Origin: Raphanus sativus
Taxonomy: Eukaryota; Streptophyta; Magnoliopsida; Brassicales; Brassicaceae
DNA: 64,000 nucleotides
Assembly: GCF_000801105.2 (NCBI RefSeq)
Contig: NC_079516.1
Location: forward strand, 51,691,265 to 51,755,264
Direction of reading: 5' to 3'
Part shown: in pieces, positions 32,908-44,440 of the stretch
Position numbering within the stretch: the first letter of the stretch is position 1
Layout: the number at the start of each line of letters is the position of its first letter
The notes under the pieces: model-generated
The model's database searches: none
The model's input: only the letters and a program-made list of their open reading frames with translations
What the model was told of the DNA's origin: nothing
Program-made: the position numbers and the translations under genes

Positions 32908-35900
32908 AGAAAGTAAAAATCACCCAAGGCATAAAAATGGTCCAGACTGTACTCCCAACTGATCTAAACTATGCTAAAAGATCAGTATGATAAAGGCAAA
33001 AAGGCCTAGGTAACCAGATAGGTTGACCACAAAATTTTATACACTTTATGGCATGACTGGACTAGCCATCCAGGTCTTTAAAATTGATGCAAAGATTGAT
33101 ATCGAAAAAGGCACAAAAGAGTTATCCCATAGAATCTCACGTTGTGTAACATGTACACAAGGGAAACTCAATAGGCTATAATGTTCCAAGCATCTAAAAT
33201 ATTTATAGCATGTTCATGAGGGGGAGAAATGACACTCCCGTGGTCCATGAACAACACTAAAAATCCGAGTGACATGGTCTATGACCATGATAGAACTTGG
33301 CCGAATTCTTTGTGATACAAAGATCACTAGCTAATGCTTGGGATCACATGGATTTACATGTAATAATAATATGCATCAAGCCATATAAAGTGAGCATAGA
33401 TATTCCCATCTAAGAATGATAAAGGGTCATGATCCAGACATAGACCATCCTAAGAGATTATGTATAGACCACCACAATAATATGTGCCGTCTAGGATGGA
33501 ACCTCATAAAAAGATGAGATAAGATTGGGAATATATGTTGGATATGAGAATGCTTTCTCCCACGATTTTATAAGAAACCTTGAGCCAAATATGGGTGATC
33601 AGATTAAGGTCAGGTTTACGGATTGCATGATTAAATCCGACTATCCAACATCAGGGGGAGAAAGAAATAAGCTGGTACAAGTATAAAGAAATGGAATGGT
33701 ATTAACCATCCTTGTCTTGGCAAGATCCTCGGACCAGAGAATATGATTTAAGACGTCCAAAGAAAGATCATACAAAGCTAGCTAAAAGAATGCCAGACAA
33801 ATTAGACCCGAAAAGAAAAGAAAAAGAATGACTAAGTCATACCAGCTTAAGCACCACGAAATTAATGTCCTAGAAGAGACATAATCAAGTTGCTATAGAG
33901 TCTAAAGATTGACCAATATGTTCCATAAGATAAGGAACCTCGGAAATAAAAAGAAAGGTGCAAATAAAAGACATATCTGAGGTCATAAGGGAAACCAGAC
34001 CAGACATTTAGATAAGGCTGCGCAGCTGAACATCTAAGATACCAGACCATGTAGTTTGGGACGCCAAACTGCAAGGTAATAAAGGTTCTTAGTAAGAATG
34101 AAATCTCTAATCGATTAGTTCATGTCTGGAACATAATGGAACACTATAAAAGAAGTGTCGACACATACATACACAAAAGAAAAAGATGCATAAGAAAATA
34201 GCACTTGAGTTTAAAAGATATAAGCGAGGATCATAACCCACGAGAATACAAGAATGCATTCATAGACTAAAAGAAACTGTGGGGGTTTAAGAAAGATTCA
34301 AAGAATCTATAAAAGAGATGGGTGTATTGGCCATATATAGAAACACCATCTGATAAGATAAAACCAGTGAAAAATCGGTCCTGTGTGGGAAAGGAAAAGA
34401 AATCGTGAGACATGGACTAAGGTGTTCATATTCCTATTTAAAGCATTCAAGGAATGGCTTTATTACACAAGGATACTCACAAAGACCAAGGAACAGATTA
34501 TAAGTAGATATACTCCTATGTGGTGGATGCTACTACAAATCCGAAAGTGATAAAGGTCTGGATATAAGAAAAGGGAAATGTAGTAAGCAGCATGATTGAT
34601 CACTGGATAAAGAAATGATAAGAGTATCAGAAAGATGAGAAAAGAAATTCTCATAGAATAGTTTTGTTCCTAAGCTATTCATGGACTGAAACGAAAGGCA
34701 GCTGCATATAAAGCATATAATGCATGTAAAGGATAAGACTAAGTAATACTTAGTGAAAGGAGTTCTATAAGAACGTCCCTGAACACTCCATGCATATATT
34801 ATGAAGGAAATTCCTTGTGTTCATACTTAAAGAAAGGATGATTAGATCGATTGATTCTTGGACAGGCTATGATAAGAATACAATGATCTATAGTGGAGAT
34901 GATAGCCATGAATATGTATTGAGATCTATGATCCAAAGTACCAAGAATAGAATGTGATATGGTCAAAAGAGAATAAGAGGATGAATCCATCAGATTCACG
35001 ACCAAAGACCCATATCAACTAGGATCACGTCCAACCTAGTTCGACCTTAATCATCTTGGTTCTAGTCCAGCCCGTTCTGATCCGTTCCCTTCGGTCTTGT
35101 CCGACCTGAAACGTCCATAGTAAAGGGAACGGCATATTGATCCAAAAGTGGCTTAGTTTTGATGAACATCAAATTATAGCATGATAGCCATTCATGAACA
35201 AGTTATGGACATATAATAAAGAAGGTTCATGAAGAGTTTGGTCAAAATCTATGAACGGGACACACAGAATGGACATAGCATGATCCGAGTAGATCATGGA
35301 TATACTAAGGCATTCATGGTCGAAATTTATCTAAGAAAGATGGACCATGTAATCATCTCAGTCTCTTGTTCCGGCCCCGTTTCGGCTCGATCCCCTCGAT
35401 CCTGTTCCGACTAAACCGGTTCCAGTGACCACTATATTCAAATCGTGGTATGGCTATGGACAAGGCATGTGTCCTTGGTCCAGGAAAGATTTTACATAAG
35501 TATTTTTAAGACTTATGCACATCCGACCAAAAGAAATGTATTGATATGATTGGCGCCTTGATATGGCAAGCCATACTAGGTCGGATAAGATTTATGGATA
35601 TGTTCAGACCATAAGACATTGATACTAAAGCCATACACGTCCCCTGCCATAAGTGTTATTGGCACTTTACTTAGATAAATTTGGCATGTCCGAACATGAG
35701 ACAATAGGACATGATCAATATATCCTAAGTTGCCTTCTAAGGAACTAAAAGTTTGAGATTGATTTATACTAACCAAACCCAAAAGAAAAGGGACTATTTG
35801 GTTTTAATAAATGTTACAGGTTTATACAAGGTCTCAAACAGGTTATACACATTTGGAGAATGATGAAGAAGCACAAAGTACTACAAGTTCAGTCATGAGA

Positions 35901-36189
35901 AATGTTAGCCGACTTCTTCACCATGTCTACACCAACTACACATCTATGAAGTCTACCTATCCGTTTGGGACGTGGCAACAGAAGGACCAGTTCAAGACTT
36001 GGCGCCCATGAAGCTAAACCATCAAATTGTCCATGCGCCAGACTTGAAGAACGGAGGTCCAGAACATGGGGAGTAGTGTGTGTTGTACTCTTTTTCCTTC
36101 ACTTCGGTTTTGTCCCACTGGGTTTTCCGAGTAAGGTTTTAATGAGGCAACATTAAGCACACTACAAGCTCTATATGGTTCTGGCATCC
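32908..36189 (+). pseudogene. copia pol relic
   Basis: Recognisable scraps in the usual copia order: a preintegrase LWHD-SHPG motif and CVTCTQGKL (about 33045-33175), an RT entry region QGTDYK and VVDATT (about 34470-34540), a later RT piece near 34740-34810, and RNase H RSQTGY (35820-35840). Stops occur every few dozen codons and no catalytic core is intact. Confidence 0.75.
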
Positions 36190-36198
36190 AAGGGGGAG

Positions 36199-36351
36199 TG
36201 TTATGAATATTATGTTTATGGATGTCCAGCCCATTAGATATTTACTTGTAATCTTGGCCCGTTTATGGCCCATTGTATTTAGGCCCATGTCGCCGTGTAT
36301 TTCCTATATAAGGAACACTTTGATTCAATAATAAAACACAGTTTCACAACA
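36199..36351 (+). repeat. copia 3' LTR
   Basis: Identical to the 5' LTR over all 153 bp, followed by the AACTC target duplication. Confidence 0.93.
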
Positions 36352-36582
36352 AACTCCTAAATATTTGTGCTTTTAACCAAAACTACTTACAATTAAAAAC
36401 AGAGGGAGTATTGAAAAGGTATAAAAATATGTTTTTGAAACAATTTTTTTTCTGGAAGAATATGGAGATTTATGTGATTTTCCAAAATCAACCGAACGAT
36501 AGGTCAAAGTAATATCAAAGTGAATTTTTGTGCCAAACAAGTATATCTCCTTATTGTCTACGTGGTAAAGCGGTGTAATCTA

Positions 36583-37195
36583 GGGGTGGGCATTTCGGTT
36601 TAGTTTCGGGTTCGGTTTGGTTTGGTTTGGTTTGGATAATTTGGGTTTTATAAAACTCAAACCAATTAAAATCAAAGTAGCTTTGGTTTGGGTTCGGTTT
36701 GGGTTTAATTCGGTTCGGTTCAGTTTGGTTTGGTTTAGATTTAGTTCGGTTTACATTATTATGGTCTAGTTTGGTTCGGTGTAGTTCGGTTGGTTATAAA
36801 ATATGAAGGCATCAGTTTTATACTTTTATTAAAAAATAATCAACTCATAAATGATAGAGTGAGAATATAAAAACTTATGTTACATGATTTTATATATAAT
36901 AGTATTATTTGAATCGTATTTATATTTTTTAAAGATATGAAAGTTATGAAAAAATAAAAAACGAAACTTTAACTAAAATTTACAATATGTTAATACATAT
37001 ATATATCATATATATTTTTACTATATATATATTGGATTATCGGTTTGGTTCGGTTTAAACCCGAACCAAACCAAACCGTTCGGGTTGAGTAAAACATGAA
37101 CCAATTGAATTACATTAAAAACACGGTTTGGTTTGGTTCGGTGTAACTTCAGTTTGGTTGGTTCGGTTCGGTTTGGATTTTTTGTCAACCCCTAA
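36583..37195. mobile_element. Short TIR element rich in CGGTTTGGTT, 9-bp target duplication
   Basis: The ends GGGGTGGGC and CAACCCC(TAA) are weakly inverted. TGTAATCTA occurs exactly on both sides (36574-36582 and 37196-37204), a 9-bp duplication as left by Mutator-like elements. Inside are opposing arrays of GGTTTGGTTTGG and TTCGGTTTGGTT, with AACCAAACC in reverse orientation. No transposase. Similar CGGTTT-rich elements are frequent in Brassicaceae. Confidence 0.7.
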
Positions 37196-37204
37196 TGTAA
37201 TCTA

Positions 37205-39146
37205 TTAGAAATGGTAAACAGTAAAATCAAACTTTAGACGGACAAGTTTGACTCCAAGCGTTCAAAGAGATCCAACCAAACATAGTAAATTAAAAATCCC
37301 CACCATTCAAAGAATCAAAGTCTTAACTAACAAATATACACAAAACAATAATATATGCGTGTAGTGCCTATATGTAAAAGTTCTAATTGCATTTTTCGAG
37401 TAAAACGTTCTGAATTATTAATATGTAATTTAGTAGGGTTCGCTAACTGGTCATATATAAAACAAAACCGTTGATGATGATTGACGACCATCATAACGTT
37501 GTATAATTGTTACTGTCAATGTCAACCATCATCATCACCACCACCATTTCTTGCGGCTGCTACTCTTCTAATTATAGTTCACGAGACAAATCACAGCTTA
37601 AGATAATCGCATAATGTGAATAATTAAAACTAAGATTCTTTCTTATATAGTTTTTAAGTTAATTAATTACTTTTTTTCTGCAAACCGACGACGTAAAGTA
37701 GCATCACATATGCTTAGTGCCGCTACAAGATTAATTAGTAAACGTTTTTATATTCTTTTGATATTGCTCATACATGCACTATATATTAAGAAGGAATCTA
37801 TTAAAAGCGACGTCTTAACCAGTTATTCGTTATTTACTTATTCTACACTATCATTTCTTCTATCAATCATATATAATTTTATCTTAGATGCATGAACAAT
37901 GCCATGAAAAATTAAGTGATTAAATTTCAAGAACCAACCAATAATGTTCATACAGTTTATCACTTTGAGAACAATGCAACGTTCGAGCGTGATAAATTCC
38001 CTAAAGTATACACAGAGACAGAGAACTAATCCATTATGCACGTACTAGAAACCTTAACTAAGATGTGACTAAACCGCGCAGATTGCGACGTAACTTGGAC
38101 ATAACAGAAGCAGCCGGCCACAGCAGATCTTTAGGGATTCGCGTATAATTTCATTTTCCAGTAATGGTATAAATCTAATGGAACATCTCTTCAGCAAGTG
38201 TATTTAAACTATACTGTGCTATTACTATGAACACAAGAACATAAAATATTATGAAATCATTTAAGAGGGGGATTATGCGGATCAGATTCATATGTTATAC
38301 ATTCATTTACAGTCTTGGGTATAGCATATTCCAACTCCCAAGCACATGCAACTGTCTCTCTCTCTGTCTCACTCAAAATTCAACAAAAACATTAAAAAGT
38401 CAACCTATAGTTGTTTAGTTGTTAAGAAATATATAATTTTGTTAGTTGTATTGTAAATTTAAGTAATATATTTAGATCTAAATTATTTGTAGATAATACA
38501 CATAGTAGATCTACAAACATGAATTGCTAAATTTTTAGAGATGCGAAGATACATTATTTCCATGTGGCATAGACCAATAAATCTAGAAATGTTTAGCAAT
38601 AATTTGTTTTTTTTTTCCACCAACTAGCCGTTCTTAGATATACCATAACATGTGTTACAAAAAAAAAAATATACCATAAGATTTTGTCTTCTAATTTTTT
38701 ATTTTTGTGTTTTTGCTGAGGAAAAGTATTGGGATTTATTTATCTCAAATTTCTGTTTAATGTAAGAACATACATGCTATGGAAATACTATAGTTTCTTT
38801 GAAGATTTACTACTTTAGTCTTTAGAGAAAATGAGCCCAACTAATTTTGATATGGCCAACTATTACTTCAATAATGATTTCTATTTAAGGAAACATGAGT
38901 TATATTCATATTTAATTCCATAATCACCTTAGTACATGTGTATTCATATTGCATCTTCTGCATAACATGTTTAGTATCACCGTCTGTTGCATTAAAAATG
39001 AAAAAGATATCGCAGCCTGAGCTCTTAAGGAACTGTATCTTGAAAATCAATCATGTGTCAGAGCCACCCAAAAAAGTCTAAACACAGAAAGAAAAATAGA
39101 ATAATCTCACTTGGGTTTGACCTTAACATTCACAAAAATATCCACT
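37205..39146. other. CYP718 upstream spacer
   Basis: No gene is supported. Short tandem CATCATCACCACCACCA near 37530. Contains the micro-insertion at 38638. Confidence 0.4.
38638..38679. repeat. Micro-insertion: 11-bp direct repeats around a poly(A) core
   Basis: ATATACCATAA is duplicated exactly around CATGTGTTAC followed by ten A. Confidence 0.75.
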
Positions 39147-39155
39147 TATATAAAT
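39147..39155 (+). promoter_or_regulatory. CYP718 TATA box
   Basis: TATATAAAT, 79 bp upstream of the start codon at 39234. Confidence 0.6.
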
Positions 39156-39233
39156 ACTCAGCTCATAATCCAGATTCCTGCACAACTTGGTTATCAACAA
39201 TTGGTTAATTAAGTAACCAAACAAAAACAAAAA

Positions 39234-40860
39234 ATGGCTCTAGAACCAAACTTCCTTCTCTCATGGGTCTTCTTATGCATAGCTGCAACAATCTCCAGCA
39301 CACTTTTCTTCTTCCGCAAGAAACCTCACAAGTTCACATCAAAGAAGCTGCAGCAGCACAAGAAGAAGCTTCCTCCTGGAGAAATGGGGCTTCCATGGAT
39401 GGGCGAAACAATGGAGTTCTACAAAGCTCAGAAAAACAACAGATTGTTTGAGGATTTCGTAAATCCAAGAATCATCAAACATGGAAACATCTTCAAGACA
39501 AAAATCATGGGATCACCAACAATAGTAGTCAATGGAGCTGAAGCCAATAGACTAATATTGTCTAATGAGTTTAGCTTAGTGGTGAGCTCATGGCCTTCTT
39601 CTTCTGTTCAGCTAATGGGCATGAACTGCATCATGGCTAAGCAAGGCGAGAAGCATCGAGTCCTTAGAGGGATTGTAGCTAATAGCCTTAGCTACAATGG
39701 GTTAGAGTCCTTAGTACCTAAGCTATGTGACACCGTTCGATCTCATCTTGAAACCGAATGGAGAGGCAAGGAAGAGATTAGTCTCTACCGTTCAACAAAA
39801 GCTCTCACGTTTACTGTAGTCTTTGAGTGTTTGTATGGGATCAAAGTGGAGCTTGGGATGTTGGAGATCTTTGAGAGGGTTCTAGAAGGAGTTTTCGCTT
39901 TGCCTGTTGAGTTCCCTTGTTCTAGTTTTGGTAGAGCGAAGAAAGCTAGGCTGGAGATAGGGACATTGCTGGTTGAGAAGGTTAGGGAGAAGAAAAGAGA
40001 AATGGAACAAGAAGAAGCTGAGAGACAAAACACAACACTATTCTCAAGGCTAGTGCAAGGGTTGATCAAAGGAGAGATAACAGAAGAAGAGGTTGTAGAT
40101 AATATGGTTTTGCTAGTGTTTGCAGCTCATGACACAACCTCTTACGCCATGGCCATGACTTTCAAGATGTTAGCTCAGCACCCAACTTGCCGTGACACTC
40201 TCCTCCAAGGTAAGTAACAAACAAAAGAAAGAATCTCATAACATATAAGCAAAGACAAAATCATAATCAACTCTTCTTGATTCATCTCAGAACATGTTCA
40301 AATAAAAGCAAACAAAGGGGAAGGAGAGTACCTGACGGTGGAAGATGTGAAGAAGATGAAGTATAGCTGGCAAGTTGTTCGTGAAACAATGAGATTATCC
40401 CCTCCAATCTTTGGTTCCTTCAGAAAAGCAGTTGCTGATATTGACTATGGAGGTTTCACAATCCCTAAAGGCTGGAAGGTAAAACACATCATCTCTATTA
40501 GATCCTTTCCAGTCTCTAAAATCTAGAAAATACTAATGAAACACCTTCTGGTTTTGCGTGCAGATACTTTGGACAACATATGGAACTCATTACAATCCTG
40601 AGATTTTTGAAGATCCAATGAGTTTTAATCCATCAAGGTTTGATAAGCCAGTACAAGCATATACATATCTTCCATTTGGAGGAGGACCAAGGCTTTGTGC
40701 AGGTCACCAACTAGCAAAAGTCAGCATCCTCGTTTTCTTGCATTTCGTTGTGACACGTTATGATTGGTCCTTAGTCCATCCAGATGAGACAATCAGCATG
40801 GATCCTCTCCCGTTTCCATCACTAGGAATGCCAATCAAAATATCTCCCAAGGTGTCATGA
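39234..40860 (+). CDS. CYP718: Cytochrome P450 CYP718
   Basis: Exons 39234-40209, 40291-40478 and 40564-40860 give 486 residues, close to Arabidopsis CYP718. An N-terminal ER anchor (about 8-27) precedes a KKLPPGEMGLPWMGETMEF proline-rich hinge. The I-helix oxygen-binding motif is AAHDTTS (297-303), the K-helix reads RETMRLSPP, the PERF-like segment FNPSRF, and the haem-binding loop FGGGPRLCAG has the ligand Cys433. All catalytic landmarks are intact. CYP718 is a single-member family of the CYP85 clan, related to triterpenoid and brassinosteroid oxidases; its substrate is not established as far as I know. It is followed 456 bp later by the next gene in the same direction. It matches AT2G42850. 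Confidence 0.95.
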
Positions 40861-41316
40861 TAGGATGAACAGAGCCATGAGTATGTTGTAGTCTGTATGT
40901 ATGCAAAATATTCAAAAACAAATATTTGTTCATTTGAAACACAATATTATATGAAACTGATTCAATTTATTGTCTTCCATGTTCTGTTTCTGAGAGTTGC
41001 TGTCTTTAAACGCTGTCATGGCTTGCTTTTTCCACAGCGAACCAACTAGTCAAAACAACTGTGTGCACATCTACTTCTTTGGTCCATCAGTCATTCTTTT
41101 TTTTTCCTCTCACCTACTCTTCAAACTTTTCATCCTAGTTTATACCTTTTCCTCTTCTTTATCTTCTTTGTGTGTTTGAACAATGACATTGCAACTAAAA
41201 TATAAAGTAACCTTCTAGATAGCTCGAGTCTGTGAACGCAGTTGCTCTTTACGCCGGCAAAAGATTCAAACCGTAGAAGCTCGAAGTAAAGAGAGCTTTA
41301 GCATACCAGAAGAGGA
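40861..41316. other. Spacer between CYP718 and the AT2G42860-like gene
   Basis: 3' end of CYP718 and short upstream region of the next gene. No further feature seen. Confidence 0.5.
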
Positions 41317-41879
41317 ATGGAAAAGGTAGGTGAATACGAGGAGGAGAAGACCATTGGAGAAGTAAGCAGCTCAACTGAGGAGAAAAGGAGTGATAAGGAA
41401 GATGAAAGGATCAGGGATACACCAGTAGAAGGCTCTAAGGATCCATCTGACTCACAGACTGTTAACTTTGAAGATCATGATGTCGGTGAATATGAAATGG
41501 AAGACGAGGAAGTTCTAGAGCTTTTTAGACGTAATAGCGGCCTGAGACCAAAGGTAGCGGAGAACAACAGCTTCCCATATCTGAACAAGTCTGAAGAGAT
41601 GGTTCTACAGTTCCAAGAAGACACTCCTGCAGAAACAGAGCAAGCAAATGTAGAGTTCCATAGTACGAATGATAGCAGCGAGATTGCCGATCTAGGCGCA
41701 GAGGATTTAAATTCTTCTGTAATACTTGAAGGAGTCAGGTCATCATCAGATTCAAAAGATGATATTGATGACTCATCCAGTGACTCTGACCTTTCCAGTT
41801 ATTACTTTGACGGGTCTTTACTACCCCTTTCAGCTCATGTGGAAGAACCTGCAACCCATCAAGATGAAAACCAGGTTTG

Positions 41880-41917
<38 letters not shown>

Positions 41918-42069
41918 AGCAACAAATCAGTTGTAGCTCTCGTCTGTTTACTAAGACACTATATATTTTTCAGATGCCTTTACTGCGCCTTAACCAACGC
42001 GTGCAGCAACTAACTTCGTGGAGGAACTGCTGCGGACTCCTTGAGCTTCTCCGGGCTGCTGATTCATAG
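41317..42069 (+). CDS. AT2G42860-like protein of unknown function
   Basis: Two exons, 41317-41874 and 41974-42069, join in phase to 217 residues. The protein is strongly acidic and Ser-rich, with no signal peptide, membrane segment or catalytic motif that I recognise. Visible features are a long E/D-rich N-terminal half, a YEMEDEEVLELFRRNSGLRP segment, DSSSDSDLSSYYFDGSLLPL and a short basic tail encoded by exon 2 (LNQRVQQLTSWRNCCGLLEL). Its position between CYP718 and PAR1 makes it the counterpart of the Arabidopsis unknown gene AT2G42860; the name rests on position and general character, not on a remembered sequence. It is probably an intrinsically disordered nuclear or cytosolic protein, but that is inference. 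The intron contains a CT microsatellite. Confidence 0.75.
41884..41914. repeat. CT microsatellite in intron
   Basis: Perfect CT/TC run of 31 nt, 10 bp inside the only intron of the preceding gene, close enough to the donor to alter the polypyrimidine landscape. Confidence 0.9.
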
Positions 42070-42557
42070 AAAAAAGGCACCAGGAGAAGTTGACCTAGAG
42101 CAAATCAAGAGTTTGGTCTTTTGCTAACTAATCCTAATCTGCAATGAATAGATCTTTGCAGTAAACAAGATATAAAAGCATAAGCACTATAGTACTACAT
42201 CCAGATGCCAGAGCCACATATTCATATGGTTTCCTACTAGTAAGGTGTTCATGTTCTTCATTTTCTTGGCTTTACAGTTTACAAACAATGCTTAGGATCT
42301 GCATTCCGTACTGTCAGAAAACTATTAGCAACAAGTTTCTCTTTGTGATTCAGTTAATAGAACCTAGTTGTGATGATAGAGCGAGGTCAAATGCATTCAT
42401 CGCCTAAAAGCCAACGATTCATTAAACAAACAAACAAACAAACAAAACATATCCAACAATGAAAAACATCACCAAACTCGAAATCAAAGCCAGGCAAAAC
42501 CATGGCATCTATATGACTGCGAAACTGCAAAAAGTTAAACCTCTCAATATTATTGAA
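42070..42557. other. Convergent 3' spacer
   Basis: 3' flanks of the AT2G42860-like gene (plus) and the PMD-like gene (minus). An AAACA pentamer run lies at about 42425-42446. Nothing else seen. Confidence 0.5.
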
Positions 42558-43475
42558 TCATGTACGTTTAGAGTAGCATACAAACACTGTCGCTGCAACC
42601 AAACCCAAAGCTCCAACCGAACCAGCAGCAACAACTGGCCAATGCAATTGTCCTTCCAAGGAGCATTTCTGGCCACCATCCTTTATGTCTCTGACTCCAT
42701 TAGTAGGCTCCATGATCCTCTCGTTCAACACAAGCAGTGTTTTCTCAGCTTCACCCACCTTCTTCAACAACTCCTCCTTCCTCAGCTCCAAATCCTTTTC
42801 CTTTATCTGCGACTCACTCAAATCTTCCTCTATTAGCTTCTTCTCTACCTCCAATCTCTCCAGCTCCATCATACCCTTCACTAAACCCATTTTAAAGTCA
42901 GAGACTTTCCTCTTCAGCTCCTCGATCTCTCCCTCTTTCTCGTTACCCTTCTCCCTCATCTCCTCCTCTACCCTAACTTTCTTGCTCCTCTCCTCCATCA
43001 ACCTCACTTCCAAAACCCCTACTTTCCTCTCCAAGTCCCTACCTTTCTTCTCCATCTAACTCCCCGCTTCCTTCTCACACCTCTCAAAGCTCTCTCCTTT
43101 CTCCATCAGCTCTCTCTTCAGCTCCTCCAACTCCAGCTCCCTCTCGTCTCCGTCTCTCAACGCGTTGACGAGATCTTCCTGAATCTTCTCCACCTCGCTC
43201 TCGAGCTCCACGGCTCGAGCCGACACAGTCTCTAAACCCTTCTTCTCTTCCTCTAGCTGCTTGATATCCGTCTCCATCTCTTCGAAGCTCTGTTTCATCT
43301 CGGCTTCCACGCCTTTCATCTCCTCGATCTCTCCCGATAATCTCGCTGCCTTCTCCTTCAGTTCCCCATTCTCACGTGTCAATTCACGATTCTTCTTCTT
43401 CTCCTTCTCCGTTTCGTCGTTGACCATCGCCTTCTCAGCCCGATCGTCCATGGCGATCTCGTCCGCCGTTGACAT
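42558..43475 (-). pseudogene. PMD1/PMD2-like coiled-coil tail-anchored protein gene with in-frame TAG
   Basis: One uninterrupted frame of 306 codons, broken only by TAG at 43056-43058 (codon 140). The protein is almost entirely heptad-like coiled coil rich in E/K/R, from MSTADEIAMDDRAEKAM to EEVGEAEKTLLVLNE-type sequence. It ends with a single C-terminal transmembrane helix (about residues 280-302, WPVVAAGSVGALGLVAATVF) and a short basic tail. That architecture and wording match PEROXISOMAL AND MITOCHONDRIAL DIVISION FACTOR 1/2, which sit in the outer membrane of both organelles. The truncated 139-residue product would lack the anchor. Restart at the ATG directly after the stop could give a 165-residue anchored fragment. 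The gene is intronless and not part of the AT2G428xx order, so it was transposed here. It may be a pseudogene, a polymorphism or a sequencing error. Confidence 0.75.
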
Positions 43476-44440
43476 TGATCTTTAGAAACAATGTACTTCG
43501 CGCAATGGAGTTTGAATATATCCAGTCATCAATAGGCCCAGGCCCATATATATCAAGCCCATTAGAATATAAACTAATTGCATTATTGATTATTTAGTCA
43601 GGTAGCATTAATTAACAGATTATTTTGTGGTTTTATATGATCAGATTTATTACAACCTTTACTTAACATATCCATGAATCTATGCGAGTCTTTTAAGAGT
43701 TTAAAGTATAACTAACAGCTTCATTTAATGGCAGCGAGAAGACTAGCTTTTATTTTATTTAGGTAATTATTTCTATACATTTTCTGAAACATTTATAGCG
43801 TGATCTTATTTATTGTGGTGTATATGGCAGCTCTAGTGACAAGTTACACGAATAAATAGATCGTCTTGTATGCGTACAATGAATATCACACATTCTTACA
43901 AAAAAAAATGAATATCACACATGAGCTAAGTCTTGGACAGATGGACAACGGATCTCAAATGTTCATCTTAAGCTAAATAAATGTTGACCGGATTGGAAAT
44001 TTTGCATGTGATATGAGATCATTCAAATTTAAAATTGGGCCACGTATAACAACTTTAACTTGCTCAATATCATTAATGCCAAATCTCAAATGCAAGTGCT
44101 ACCTCGTGATTCAATTTAATTTCTATATTGCCTCCAACTAAATACAACTACTATTAAGTTATGTCCACTCCCTACATTAGTAGTAATTATTTTTTGTCAA
44201 TAAATACTATATATAGTAGTATGTGGCAATCGATACTTCTCATTACTACGAACCGGGTTAAATTAATCAGTACTTTGATTTTGTCTTACTGAAAGAGAAA
44301 GATTTCGACGAAAAAAAACTCAGATCTCTTTCCTCATATATCAAAGCTAAAAGCCATATCGAAAAGGAGTTAAAATGAAATTAAATAAAACACTTTCTTA
44401 ATCGAAAGAAAGGAGAAGAAGAACAATCTTGGTGTCATCT
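43476..44440. other. Spacer between PMD-like gene and PAR1
   Basis: No gene is supported. GGCCCAGGCCCA at about 43531-43544, just upstream of the PMD-like start, resembles a site-II/TGGGCC promoter element. Contains the micro-insertion at 43879. Confidence 0.45.
43879..43922. repeat. Micro-insertion: 15-bp direct repeats around a poly(A) core
   Basis: ATGAATATCACACAT is duplicated exactly around TCTTAC followed by eight A. Confidence 0.8.

Larger units (their letters stand above)
30373..36351 (+). mobile_element. Full-length Ty1/copia LTR retrotransposon, non-autonomous
   Basis: The 153-bp LTRs at 30373-30525 and 36199-36351 begin TG, end CA and are identical base for base. AACTC flanks both sides (30368-30372 and 36352-36356) as a target duplication. 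A polypurine tract AAGGGGGAG lies at 36190-36198. Downstream of the 5' LTR, CGTTATCAGCACGA is the likely primer-binding site; I cannot assign the tRNA. Between the LTRs are gag pieces, a GAG-preintegrase relic LWHDWTSHPG (about 33047), an RT relic GTDYK-stop-IYSYVVDATT (about 34480-34540) and an RNase H relic RSQTGY (about 35828). All of pol is broken by stops and frameshifts. The element must have moved with enzymes supplied by another copy. Confidence 0.93.
30188..36408. mobile_element. MITE (CTCCCTCTGTTTT ends) interrupted by the copia element
   Basis: The left part (30188-30372) begins CTCCCTCTGTTTTTTATTGT after TA. The right part (36352-36408) ends with AAAAACAGAGGGAG before TA. Removing the copia element and one target duplication leaves a 237-bp MITE with matching terminal repeats and a TA target duplication. 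It is the same family as the MITE in SHP2 intron 2. The nesting dates the MITE as older than the copia insertion. Confidence 0.9.

Noticed and set aside
33862..35782. Short minus- and plus-strand open frames inside the copia element
   Set aside because: They match no retrotransposon protein in their own frames; the pol scraps that can be recognised lie in other, interrupted frames.
42685..43485. Ser/Phe-rich open frames on the plus strand opposite the PMD-like gene
   Set aside because: Antisense shadows of an E/K-rich coiled-coil coding region.
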